A stretch of DNA of 8,335 bases from Thermoprotei archaeon (GCA_003661825.1 QMWW01000042.1:1-8335), one strand, 5' to 3'; positions 1 to 5,378 are shown, numbered from the stretch's first letter. Notes: generated by a model not told the origin, from the letters alone. A program made the numbers and translations.

Positions 1-1
1 C

Positions 2-280
2 ATATGTCCTCCTCTATGGTTTTACACTGGAGTTAAAAGGGATTACGTTATTATACCGCGAGTTTATTGTAGCTGTAAAAGCTTTGTAATAAATGTAATG
101 AGTAGAAAGAACGTCAAAACCTGTAGGCATCTGCTAATACAGGCTATTGGAGAAGAAAACGGATTATACCGAGAGGCAGCGATCAACGATCTAGATACAT
201 TATATAAAATAGTGAAGGAAATATTAGATTTAGGTATAAGCCCTACATTGAGGAGAGTACTGCATAGTGGGAAGAGGTAA
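2..280 (+). CDS. SWIM zinc-finger protein, 5' end outside window (partial)
   Basis: The reading frame is open from base 2 to the TAA at 278-280, so the gene enters from the left edge. An internal ATG at 98 would give only a 60-residue product and would split the key motif. Read through, the frame holds C-S-C (codons at 68-76), 15 residues, then C-R-H (codons at 122-130). This is the CxC-x(n)-CxH signature of a SWIM zinc finger, preceded by the usual hydrophobic strand (YVIIPRV). About 50 residues follow, predicted helical and ending GKR. SWIM domains bind nucleic acid or protein; the family includes Shu2/SWS1, partners of Rad51 paralogues in recombination. No start or ribosome site is visible. 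The stop lies 5 nt before elf1 and overlaps its Shine-Dalgarno, so the two are co-transcribed. The SWIM call is firm; the cellular role is unknown. Confidence 0.83.
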   Translation: MCPPLWFYTGVKRDYVIIPRVYCSCKSFVINVMSRKNVKTCRHLLIQAIGEENGLYREAAINDLDTLYKIVKEILDLGISPTLRRVLHSGKR

Positions 281-285
281 TTACT

Positions 286-600
286 ATGGGAAGAAGGAGA
301 AAAAAGTATAAGAAAACGGTGAGGAGAACAAAGAGGATCCCAGAGATCTTTCAGTGCCCGCACTGCAGTATGAGAACTCTCTCAGTAAAGTTCAAAAAGA
401 TGGAGATCCCGGGTTATAAACTTGCCGAGATCACCTGTGGATCTTGTGGTTTATATGCAACGCTGAGAGTACCCGAGCTTTACGAAAATGTTGATGTGTA
501 TGCCAGGTTCATAGATCTATTTGAAGGTGGTAAAATATTAGTTGAGTATAGGAAGGAGTCTAGCGAAGAACTAGGTGAGAGTATTGGGGAAGGTTCATGA
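286..600 (+). CDS. elf1: Elf1-family transcription elongation factor (zinc-ribbon)
   Basis: This is a 104-residue homologue of eukaryotic Elf1/ELOF1, a small zinc protein that rides on elongating RNA polymerase. The N-terminus is strongly basic (residues 2-17, rich in R and K). A zinc ribbon follows with Cys24-x-x-Cys27 and Cys51-x-x-Cys54. After that comes the family's typical 'ENVDVYARFIDLFE' segment, which corresponds to the PVDVYSDWID region of yeast Elf1. The acidic tail (residues 91-104) is an extension without conserved features. The ATG at 286 is preceded by GAGGT at 274-278, inside the end of the SWIM gene. The 3' end overlaps the start of GGGP synthase and contains its Shine-Dalgarno, which implies translational coupling. 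The family assignment rests on motif order and length. Confidence 0.88.
   Translation: MGRRRKKYKKTVRRTKRIPEIFQCPHCSMRTLSVKFKKMEIPGYKLAEITCGSCGLYATLRVPELYENVDVYARFIDLFEGGKILVEYRKESSEELGESIGEGS
574..578 (+). promoter_or_regulatory. Shine-Dalgarno GGTGA deciding the GGGPS start
   Basis: GGTGA complements the CACCT region at the 3' end of archaeal 16S rRNA and sits 5 nt before TTG 584. The in-frame GTG at 575-577 is part of this site and cannot be both the ribosome-binding site and the start. The site lies inside the last codons of elf1. Confidence 0.7.
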
Positions 601-1333
601 ATACATTAGTGAGAAGCTTAGTAGTGGAGAAAAACTTCATTTCACGCTAGTAGATCCGGACAAGTCTAGCGAGCCAGGTAGACTAGAGCGTTTAGCTGAG
701 GAGGCTAAAGATAGTGGAACAGACGCATTTCTCATAGGAGGGAGCTTAGGGGTTACTCCTGAGGAAGCTGATCGTACGGCACAAATACTTAAAGCTACTG
801 GACTCCCAGTAATAGTTTTCCCCGGAAATCTTAACTGCATCACTAGATACGCTGATGCCATATTCTTCATGGTTTTGATGAATAGTCTAAGTACATATTA
901 CCTAATCGAGGCGCAGGTAGCAGCAGCTCCAATAATCATGAAGTATGGCCTAGAAGTTTTACCCGCAGGCTATTTAGTAGTATACGGTGACACGGCGGTA
1001 GCGCATGTTGGAAGAGTACATGCTCTTCCAAGAGATAAACCAGAAATAGTCCTCGCATATGCGTGGGCAGCTGAAATGATTGGTATGAAGTACTTTTACA
1101 TCGAAGCAGGTAGCGGCGCATTAAGCCACATCCCAGCAGAGTATCCAAAATGGGTAAAAGAGCACACTAAGTTGATAGTAATTGTTGGTGGCGGCATTCG
1201 CTCCCCGGATACAGCTCAGAGATTAGTGCAAAACGGTGCCGACATAATAGTGACAGGAACCATTGTCGAAAAGAGACCCGAAGCCTTAGCAGAGATTGTA
1301 AAAGCGATTAAAAGGAACCGTACTTCCTCTTAA
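584..1333 (+). CDS. Geranylgeranylglyceryl phosphate synthase (GGGPS)
   Basis: This is a 249-residue TIM-barrel prenyltransferase of the PcrB/GGGPS family. It joins geranylgeranyl diphosphate to sn-glycerol-1-phosphate, the first ether bond of archaeal membrane lipids. Diagnostic segments are 'HFTLVDPDKS' (residues 19-28, with the Mg/substrate Asp), 'FLIGGSLGV' (49-57), 'VIVFPGN' (76-82), 'AGYLVVYGDTAVAHVG' (128-143), 'YIEAGSGA' (172-179), 'VGGGIRS' (201-207) and 'TGTIVE' (224-229); the last three form the phosphate site. I chose the TTG at 584 because GGTGA at 574-578 sits 5 nt ahead of it and the product then begins MGKVHEYI, as in relatives. The in-frame GTG at 575 lies inside that Shine-Dalgarno. 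The start overlaps elf1 by 17 nt. The 3' end overlaps the opposite-strand MazG gene by 26 nt. Confidence 0.93.
   Translation: MGKVHEYISEKLSSGEKLHFTLVDPDKSSEPGRLERLAEEAKDSGTDAFLIGGSLGVTPEEADRTAQILKATGLPVIVFPGNLNCITRYADAIFFMVLMNSLSTYYLIEAQVAAAPIIMKYGLEVLPAGYLVVYGDTAVAHVGRVHALPRDKPEIVLAYAWAAEMIGMKYFYIEAGSGALSHIPAEYPKWVKEHTKLIVIVGGGIRSPDTAQRLVQNGADIIVTGTIVEKRPEALAEIVKAIKRNRTSS
1008..1031 (+). repeat. Perfect 9-bp inverted repeat inside the GGGPS gene
   Basis: TTGGAAGAG (1008-1016) and CTCTTCCAA (1023-1031) are perfect reverse complements around a 6-base centre, TACATG. The repeat lies in codons for VGRVHALPR. It could fold as an mRNA hairpin or may be a by-product of codon choice. No function is assigned. 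Confidence 0.6.
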
Positions 1334-1556
1334 AGGCTTCGGCAAGATCTATATTTACGAGGTTAGCTATACTCAATAACCACGCAAATACATCTGCTAG
1401 TTCTTCTTCTATGGAGTTCTGATCTAGCTTAATTAAAGCTTCTGCCAATTCTCCTACTTCCTCAACAAACCACGTAAATGTGGAATATAAACCTCTTGTA
1501 CTATCGCGATCATAGTATTTCTCACGGATTATTTTCTGTGCTTCCTTTATGTCCAT
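1308..1556 (-). CDS. Minimal MazG-like nucleotide pyrophosphohydrolase
   Basis: This is an 82-residue all-alpha protein of the MazG/dUTPase-like superfamily, which hydrolyses (d)NTPs to monophosphates and pyrophosphate. The metal-binding pattern is intact: Glu33-x-x-Glu36 in 'VEEVGELAEAL' and Glu52-x-x-Asp55 in 'EEELADVFAWLL'. At this length it is a single minimal domain, so it would need to dimerise or tetramerise to build the active site. The ATG at 1556-1554 is preferred because GGTGA (1566-1562) lies 5 nt ahead; the in-frame GTG at 1565 lies inside that site. The last 26 nt overlap the 3' end of GGGP synthase on the other strand. The substrate cannot be told from the sequence; a house-cleaning role is the usual inference. 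Confidence 0.85.
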   Translation of the reverse strand: MDIKEAQKIIREKYYDRDSTRGLYSTFTWFVEEVGELAEALIKLDQNSIEEELADVFAWLLSIANLVNIDLAEAFKRKYGSF

Positions 1557-1561
1557 GGTTT

Positions 1562-1566
1562 TCACC
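1562..1566 (-). promoter_or_regulatory. Shine-Dalgarno GGTGA deciding the MazG start
   Basis: On the minus strand GGTGA (1566 to 1562) is followed by 5 nt and then ATG at 1556. It makes the upstream in-frame GTG (1565) an unlikely start. Confidence 0.7.
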
Positions 1567-1594
1567 TATATAATATTATGTAGCCGTATACCTG

Positions 1595-1602
1595 TAATAA
1601 AA
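1595..1602 (-). promoter_or_regulatory. Possible TATA box for the MazG gene
   Basis: TTTTATTA on the minus strand lies about 26 nt upstream of roughly 1572, which would give a very short leader just ahead of the Shine-Dalgarno at 1566. The region is AT-rich throughout, so this is a positional guess. The same 110-nt divergent gap must also hold the promoter for Sec61 beta, for which TTATTTAG (1612-1619) and CTTAAACA (1621-1628) are equally possible. Confidence 0.3.
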
Positions 1603-1676
1603 CGTAAATTATTATTTAGACTTAAACAGTTATTAGATACACCGAGTAGCAAGTTACCACGGTTAGGGTTATAAAG

Positions 1677-1868
1677 TTGCCTAAGAGAACTAAGTCTAGG
1701 AGAGGAGGACGAAAAGAAAAAGCACCAGGGCCTTTCACAGCAGCTGGGCTTATCAGATTCTATGAGGAAGCGGATGTAGGGATTAAAATGAAGCCTTATA
1801 TGCTTATAGCTTTAGCTATAGGATTTACGGCTGTAGTAATAGTTCTAAGTAAATTCTATAGTGGATAA
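1677..1868 (+). CDS. secG: Protein translocase subunit Sec61 beta
   Basis: This is a 63-residue tail-anchored membrane protein, the archaeal beta subunit of the SecYE/Sec61 export channel. The soluble N-terminus is basic (KRTKSRRGGRKEK), followed by the family hallmark 'GPFTAAGLIRFYEEAD' (residues 18-33). One transmembrane helix spans about residues 41-58 and only five residues follow it. Length and layout match archaeal Sec61 beta. The start is TTG 1677. No strong Shine-Dalgarno is visible (only a weak AGGGTT at 1665-1670), so translation may be leaderless or weakly primed. It is a single gene between the divergent MazG gene and the convergent por operon, whose last gene ends 10 nt away. Archaeal annotations often label this gene SecG/Sec61 beta although it is not homologous to bacterial SecG. 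Confidence 0.9.
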   Translation: MPKRTKSRRGGRKEKAPGPFTAAGLIRFYEEADVGIKMKPYMLIALAIGFTAVVIVLSKFYSG

Positions 1869-1878
1869 TTGATGGATA

Positions 1879-2778
1879 TCAAGATAATAATTTTACCCAA
1901 CGCCAATTCTCATCAACGTATTTCCTTATCTCTTCTACCTTTTCTGGTGTTATTTTACGGAATCTTCCTTGAAGCTTCAGGTACTCTTCGATAGGCTTAC
2001 GCCTCTTTGAATCGATGAAGGGCTTACTCGGCCCAGATATCCTTAGCTTTCCATCATAATACTCGTATAGGATCCACATACCAGTTTCTACGGCTAGCTT
2101 AGCGACTTTAATGGTATAGCGTGGATCAAATCTCCAACCCACAGGACAAGGGGCATGCAAGTGTATGAATTTAAATCCATGTATACTCTTTGCCCTTTCT
2201 AGCTTAGCGTAGAGATCATGTGGGTAACCTATGCTAGCTGTTGCCACATACGGTATCCCATGTGCAATCATTATTTTTGCTACATCCTTTTTATGCTCAG
2301 TTTTACCTATTATTGGCGTAGTCGTCGTCCATGCCCCGTAGGGAGTAGCTGATGAACGCTGAATTCCTGTATTCATGTATGCCTCGTTGTCATACATTAT
2401 GTATATAATGTTATGATTCCTCTCTGCTGCACCGCTTAGTGAGGCCATGCCTATATCGGCTGTTCCTCCATCACCAGCCCAGGCTACTACGTATACATCT
2501 GTTATGCCTCTACGCTCTAACGCTTCAGCAATACCAGATGCAACGGCAGCTGCTGAAGCGAATGCGACGTGGACTACACTAGCTTTTATGGAGCTATATG
2601 GATAAGGCCCTACTACAACTGAGGAACAACATGCAGGGATTACTAGGATCATTTTCTCTCCAAATACAGCGCCTAGTACCTTCCACGCTATTGGAATAGG
2701 GCATCCTGGACAGGCAGCATCACCAGGTAACACCACATCTCTCATTTTATAGGGTAGAGGCGATTTACGGCTGTACAT
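1879..2778 (-). CDS. porB: Pyruvate:ferredoxin oxidoreductase, beta subunit (TPP-binding)
   Basis: This 299-residue subunit binds thiamine diphosphate and the proximal 4Fe-4S cluster. Cluster ligands are visible as Cys23-x-x-Cys26 (ACPGC), Cys51 (in PACCSSV) and Cys211 (HAPCPVGW). The TPP motif runs from Gly102-Asp-Gly-Gly (AGDGGTADIG) to Asn131 in 'DNEAYMNTGIQRSS'. The C-terminal 'KPIEEYLKLQGRF' is typical of archaeal PorB and favours pyruvate over branched-chain 2-oxoacid (VOR) or 2-oxoglutarate (KOR) enzymes. One oddity is that Cys50 directly precedes the ligand Cys51, where relatives usually have Gly-Cys. It is the last gene of the operon. ATG 2778 lies 2 nt after the porA stop, with an AGAGGCGAT ribosome site in the porA tail. 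Confidence 0.93.
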   Translation of the reverse strand: MYSRKSPLPYKMRDVVLPGDAACPGCPIPIAWKVLGAVFGEKMILVIPACCSSVVVGPYPYSSIKASVVHVAFASAAAVASGIAEALERRGITDVYVVAWAGDGGTADIGMASLSGAAERNHNIIYIMYDNEAYMNTGIQRSSATPYGAWTTTTPIIGKTEHKKDVAKIMIAHGIPYVATASIGYPHDLYAKLERAKSIHGFKFIHLHAPCPVGWRFDPRYTIKVAKLAVETGMWILYEYYDGKLRISGPSKPFIDSKRRKPIEEYLKLQGRFRKITPEKVEEIRKYVDENWRWVKLLS

Positions 2779-2780
2779 GG

Positions 2781-3962
2781 CTATCGCCTCTTATGATACC
2801 ATGTGAATCTTGGCGGTTCTTCGTCACGTTCGATCCTATCTATAAAGTTCTTCACCAGCTCGTAGAAATCGCTGTACGTTATATTCACACCTCCTATACC
2901 TGCTATAACATCCGTTATAAAAGGCAGTTTTGACGTATAGATATGCATACTAGCTACAAGATCTGTATATATCTGTCCCCAGGCACCAAAACTTATAGCT
3001 CTGTCGAATACTATTACTCCTTTAACACCTCTGCTATATTTCCATACCTCGCTATGAGGAAAAGGTCTATAGAACCTAATTCTTAGAACACCCACTGGAT
3101 AACCCTCTTCTCTTAAGTTGTTAATAGCCTCTATAAGGTCACCTGACCAGGCCCCCATCGAAACAGCTAAGTACTTAGCATCGCTACAACGTATACATTG
3201 AACGGATCCTCCATATTCTCTTCCAACGATCTTGCTATACTCTCGATCTACTTCCTGGATAACGGTTAAAGCTTCTCTCATGGATTTCTGAAGATCCATA
3301 AAGATCTCTTCAGTATCCTCAGGCCATGCTAGATTTCCTATAGCGACCGGCTCTCGCCCATCAACCAAGAACCCCTGTCTACGGGGTCCGAGCCATTCAT
3401 CTATAATTTTCTGGCCTGGTAATTCAACGGGCGTAGCCGTATGGCCTAGGATGAAACCTTCTAGACCTATCATTACTGGTAGATATACGCGAGGATCTTC
3501 ACTGATCTTAAATCCTTGAATGACCATATCCAAGACTTCTTGATTATCAGCTGCAAATCCCATAATCCATCCGGCATCCCGTTGATCCATGAAGTCACTA
3601 TGATCAGGCCAGATATTCCACGGTGTTCCGATGGTTCTAGTTGTTACTGCCATGACAAGCGGTATTCTCGCTCTCGCTGCCCAATGTACCCACTCATGCA
3701 TATACAGTAATCCATGACTACTGGTAGCCGTTAATACACGTGCTCCAGCTATAGCTGATCCATAGCACACGGCTAGAGCTGAATGTTCTGACTCTACATT
3801 AATCATTACTGCATCCATATCTCCTGATTCTATTAATTCAGCTATTTTCTCAACTATGCTTGTCTGGGGGGTTATCGGGTAAGCCGCCACTATGTCGACT
3901 CTAGCAAGCTTAGCTGCATAAGCTACTGCGTGATTTCCGGTTAATACCACCATTCTACTCAT
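2781..3962 (-). CDS. porA: Pyruvate:ferredoxin oxidoreductase, alpha subunit
   Basis: This 393-residue subunit carries the substrate-side domains of the enzyme. 'AAYPITPQTSIVEK' (about residues 26-39, with Thr31), 'VESEHSA' (Glu59) and Arg109 (TTRTIG) match the pyruvate and TPP contacts known from Desulfovibrio PFOR; this is by analogy, not tested. The 'WNIWPDHSDFMDQRD' and 'FAADNQEV' blocks are typical of PorA. The usual TSSQGL motif reads TSSHGL here (His83). ATG 3962 is preferred over the in-frame GTG at 3971 because GGTGA (3972-3968) stands 5 nt ahead of the ATG and includes that GTG. The gene lies between porD (10 nt upstream) and porB (2 nt downstream), so it is translated within one polycistronic mRNA. 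Confidence 0.93.
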   Translation of the reverse strand: MSRMVVLTGNHAVAYAAKLARVDIVAAYPITPQTSIVEKIAELIESGDMDAVMINVESEHSALAVCYGSAIAGARVLTATSSHGLLYMHEWVHWAARARIPLVMAVTTRTIGTPWNIWPDHSDFMDQRDAGWIMGFAADNQEVLDMVIQGFKISEDPRVYLPVMIGLEGFILGHTATPVELPGQKIIDEWLGPRRQGFLVDGREPVAIGNLAWPEDTEEIFMDLQKSMREALTVIQEVDREYSKIVGREYGGSVQCIRCSDAKYLAVSMGAWSGDLIEAINNLREEGYPVGVLRIRFYRPFPHSEVWKYSRGVKGVIVFDRAISFGAWGQIYTDLVASMHIYTSKLPFITDVIAGIGGVNITYSDFYELVKNFIDRIERDEEPPRFTWYHKRR

Positions 3963-3967
3963 ATCCG

Positions 3968-3972
3968 TCACC
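3968..3972 (-). promoter_or_regulatory. Shine-Dalgarno GGTGA deciding the porA start
   Basis: The minus strand reads GGTGA-CGGAT-ATG. The spacing is 5 nt to ATG 3962, and the alternative GTG (3971) is internal to the ribosome site. The site sits in the 10-nt gap after porD. Confidence 0.7.
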
Positions 3973-4254
3973 CTATTCTGGTTCCATTCTTATCGCATTG
4001 AAGGGGCATAACTCTGCGCAAATTCCGCATCCTTTGCAGTAGTCGTAGTCTACTGTAGCACCTGTATTGGGGTCAACACGGATAACATTAACTGGACAGA
4101 AGATCTCGCATTGATAGCATTTTTTACACTTACTATTATCTACCAATGGTTTCTCTGTTCTCCAGGTCCCAGTTTTGCCAGCTACTCCTATTTTAGGTTT
4201 TGCTACGACTATCCTGTTATGAATAGGTTTTTCTACAATAATCCTATTGAGCAT
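3973..4254 (-). CDS. porD: Pyruvate:ferredoxin oxidoreductase, delta subunit (2x[4Fe-4S] ferredoxin)
   Basis: This 93-residue ferredoxin-type subunit passes electrons from the TPP/proximal cluster to external ferredoxin. Two full binding motifs are present: Cys43-x2-Cys46-x2-Cys49-x3-Cys53-Pro and Cys73-x2-Cys76-x2-Cys79-x3-Cys83-Pro. The segment 'GKTGTWRTEKPLVD' (26-39) just before them is typical of PorD. Residues 3-22 are two tandem copies of a ten-residue unit (NRIIVEKPIH, NRIVVAKPKI), an N-terminal extension I do not know from other PorD proteins. ATG 4254 is preceded by AGAGGTG (4269-4263), which lies in the last codons of porG, so translation is probably coupled to porG. Confidence 0.92.
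   Translation of the reverse strand: MLNRIIVEKPIHNRIVVAKPKIGVAGKTGTWRTEKPLVDNSKCKKCYQCEIFCPVNVIRVDPNTGATVDYDYCKGCGICAELCPFNAIRMEPE
4189..4248 (-). repeat. Tandem 30-bp duplication at the 5' end of porD
   Basis: Bases 4219-4248 and 4189-4218 align without gaps at 20 of 30 positions and encode NRIIVEKPIH and NRIVVAKPKI. Most matches cluster in the NRI(I/V)V(E/A)KP part. The pattern points to an internal duplication that has since diverged. Confidence 0.55.
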
Positions 4255-4259
4255 AGCTA

Positions 4260-4841
4260 CTACACCTCTTTAATGAGCTCTGTTTGTCTATAAGCAGTTT
4301 CTGCCGCTTTAGCGTTGATTTCGCTAATTTTTCCCTTGAAATACGTCTTTATAGCTTTAGTTACGTGGTCTAGATCTACAATATTTGTGGCTTTTGCAAA
4401 TGCTCCTAACATGCCAGTATTGACTACAGGCCATCCAGCAACAATCAAGCCGTTATCTACAGCGATCTTAGTAGCGTCTACTCTATAAAATAATGCATGA
4501 CCTGTCAACCGGTAATCGCTCAAAACAATGTTATAGTCCCGTGGAGCATTGATAATCACTAGTCCACCATCCCTTATAGTGATGTTTTTTAGTATACCTA
4601 ACTTAGAGAGCCTCCAATCAAGTACCAGGAGTATATCCGCACTGTCAAACATTCCGTGTCTCAGTATAGGCTTATCGCTCACTCTAGCAAACGCTGTAAC
4701 AGGCGCTCCCCGGCGTTCAGCGCCGAAGAATGGGAATCCTTGTGCATGTAGACCTTTATACATTGCTGCGTAGACTAATAAGTTAGCTGCCGTTACCCCT
4801 CCCTGACCCCCTCTTCCATAAAATATAATTTCATAGAGCAA
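4260..4841 (-). CDS. porG: Pyruvate:ferredoxin oxidoreductase, gamma subunit
   Basis: This is a 193-residue gamma subunit and the first gene of the por operon. 'FYGRGGQGGVTAANLL' (residues 7-22) and 'FPFFGAERRGAPVTAFAR' (36-53) are the family hallmarks, followed by 'ADILLVLDWRL' and the 'VNTGMLGAFAKAT' block near residue 140. In single-chain PFORs this corresponds to the domain that binds coenzyme A. The start is TTG 4841, the only start in frame ahead of the conserved core. It is preceded by GGTGTGA (4851-4845), a serviceable if imperfect ribosome site. Only 5 nt separate the stop from porD. The upstream gap of more than 250 nt carries the operon promoter and a GC-rich block. Confidence 0.92.
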   Translation of the reverse strand: MLYEIIFYGRGGQGGVTAANLLVYAAMYKGLHAQGFPFFGAERRGAPVTAFARVSDKPILRHGMFDSADILLVLDWRLSKLGILKNITIRDGGLVIINAPRDYNIVLSDYRLTGHALFYRVDATKIAVDNGLIVAGWPVVNTGMLGAFAKATNIVDLDHVTKAIKTYFKGKISEINAKAAETAYRQTELIKEV

Positions 4842-4901
4842 CTGTCACACCATTAAATACTATTTACTCCTCTACGGTATATGTCGATTGCAACATAAAA
4901 A

Positions 4902-4920
4902 ACTATATACAATATATACT
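4902..4920 (-). promoter_or_regulatory. Probable promoter of the por operon
   Basis: On the minus strand this segment contains AGTATATATT and GTATATAGT, two overlapping TATA-like boxes. The first is preceded by GACAA, a plausible BRE. Initiation about 25 nt downstream would fall near 4880-4890 and give a leader of about 40-50 nt before TTG 4841. A short inverted repeat, TATGT (4880-4884) with ACATA (4893-4897), lies at the predicted start and could be an operator, but it is too short to be sure. Confidence 0.35.
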
Positions 4921-4986
4921 TGTCAGATACGTATAGAATAAATATATCATTCCGGGGTTTAAGCGTGACGAAAAGAAGGTAAGTCT

Positions 4987-5060
4987 TCATCCCTCGACGC
5001 GGGCTACACAGCAGGGATGTAGTCATTGTACCCTGCCGCGGATACCGCGCCTCATCGGTT
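4987..5060. ncRNA. Candidate structured non-coding RNA, class and strand unresolved
   Basis: Within an AT-rich divergent gap, bases 4991-5060 contain 44 G/C of 70 by my count, while the flanks look around one third G/C. In AT-rich hyperthermophiles such islands typically mark structured RNAs. Visible helices are GCAGGG (5011-5016) with CCCTGC (5031-5036); CGCGG (4998-5002) with CCGCG (5045-5049), leaving an 8-by-8 internal loop between them; and outside these GTCT (4983-4986) with AGAC (5061-5064). Alternative helices compete: CGCGG-ATA-CCGCG (5037-5049) and CATCCCT (4989-4994 plus) with AGGGATG (5013-5019). A TTTAAG box at 4958-4963 could drive the plus strand, and TTTTAAA (5078-5072) followed by a T-rich tail near 4980-4970 the minus strand. 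I find no tRNA, SRP, RNase P or box C/D hallmarks. It could instead be a regulatory leader or a protein-binding site. Confidence 0.4.
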
Positions 5061-5070
5061 AGACACTATC

Positions 5071-5101
5071 CTTTAAAACAAGCTATCATTGTTTAATATA
5101 T
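5071..5101 (+). promoter_or_regulatory. Probable promoter region of the cysteine-rich protein gene
   Basis: Two TATA-like boxes are present: CTTTAAAA (5071-5078) and TTAATATA (5093-5100). The first would start transcription near 5100 and keep the Shine-Dalgarno at 5113-5118 in a short leader. The second would start near 5122, almost leaderless at TTG 5124. The first fits better with the visible ribosome site. Confidence 0.3.
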
Positions 5102-5113
5102 TTGTGCTATAAG

Positions 5114-5118
5114 GGTGA
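5114..5118 (+). promoter_or_regulatory. Shine-Dalgarno GGTGA deciding the start at 5124
   Basis: The sequence reads GGTGA-AGAGT-TTG. The spacing is 5 nt to TTG 5124, and the in-frame GTG at 5115 is part of the ribosome site. Confidence 0.65.
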
Positions 5119-5123
5119 AGAGT

Positions 5124-5372
5124 TTGACTATTTACTGGGAGCGCTGTAGCATCTGTGGAAAATATGAATCCACAAGACAGTGCGTGATGTTTCCCGATAT
5201 AATGACGTGTATACACTGCTGTGTAGCTTGTATTAACAGAGATCGGTGTCCTAAACCAGTTTGGATTGTTGAGGTTAAGCATAGAAAGCTGGTTGTACCT
5301 AAACGCCCCGTAGAAGATATCAAAAAGAAGGTTATGGAAGAATTATTTTCTAAACTAGGCGCAGATAAATAG
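5124..5372 (+). CDS. Small cysteine-rich (probable metal-binding) protein, unknown function
   Basis: The product is an 82-residue protein I do not recognise. Eight cysteines lie in the first 42 residues: Cys8-x-x-Cys11, Cys20, Cys29-x-x-Cys32-Cys33, Cys36 and Cys42, in the arrangement CSIC...CIHCCVAC...RC. This suggests one or two zinc sites (treble-clef or ribbon type) or an iron-sulphur cluster. The rest is a short strand region (PVWIVEVKHRKLVV) and a charged helix ending KLGADK. There is no signal peptide or membrane segment. TTG 5124 is preferred to GTG 5115 on ribosome-site grounds. The gene is transcribed divergently from the por operon and convergently with PCNA, 6 nt from the PCNA stop, so it appears to stand alone. 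Coding is supported by the conserved-looking Cys pattern and the good ribosome site. Confidence 0.72.
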   Translation: MTIYWERCSICGKYESTRQCVMFPDIMTCIHCCVACINRDRCPKPVWIVEVKHRKLVVPKRPVEDIKKKVMEELFSKLGADK

Positions 5373-5378
5373 TCTAAT

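Noticed and set aside
98..280. A complete 60-residue gene starting at ATG 98
   Set aside because: There is no ribosome site, the frame is open upstream to the edge, and this start would remove the first half of the SWIM motif.
1879..4841. 2-oxoisovalerate (VOR) or 2-oxoglutarate (KOR) ferredoxin oxidoreductase instead of POR
   Set aside because: Four separate subunits in gamma-delta-alpha-beta order and the PorA/PorB motifs fit pyruvate best, although related specificities cannot be fully excluded by eye.
4990..5055. A tRNA or tRNA half in the GC-rich block (CTACA...TGTAG with an AG..GG-like loop on the plus strand; GGCGCGG-TA start on the minus strand)
   Set aside because: There is no T-loop consensus, no anticodon arm with a 7-base loop, and the acceptor-like strands are only about 56 nt apart.
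4966..5064. Box C/D or H/ACA guide RNA
   Set aside because: I find no CUGA D box paired with an RUGAUGA C box, no clear k-turn, and the only ACA (5063-5065) is about 27 nt from the upper stem instead of 14-16 nt.
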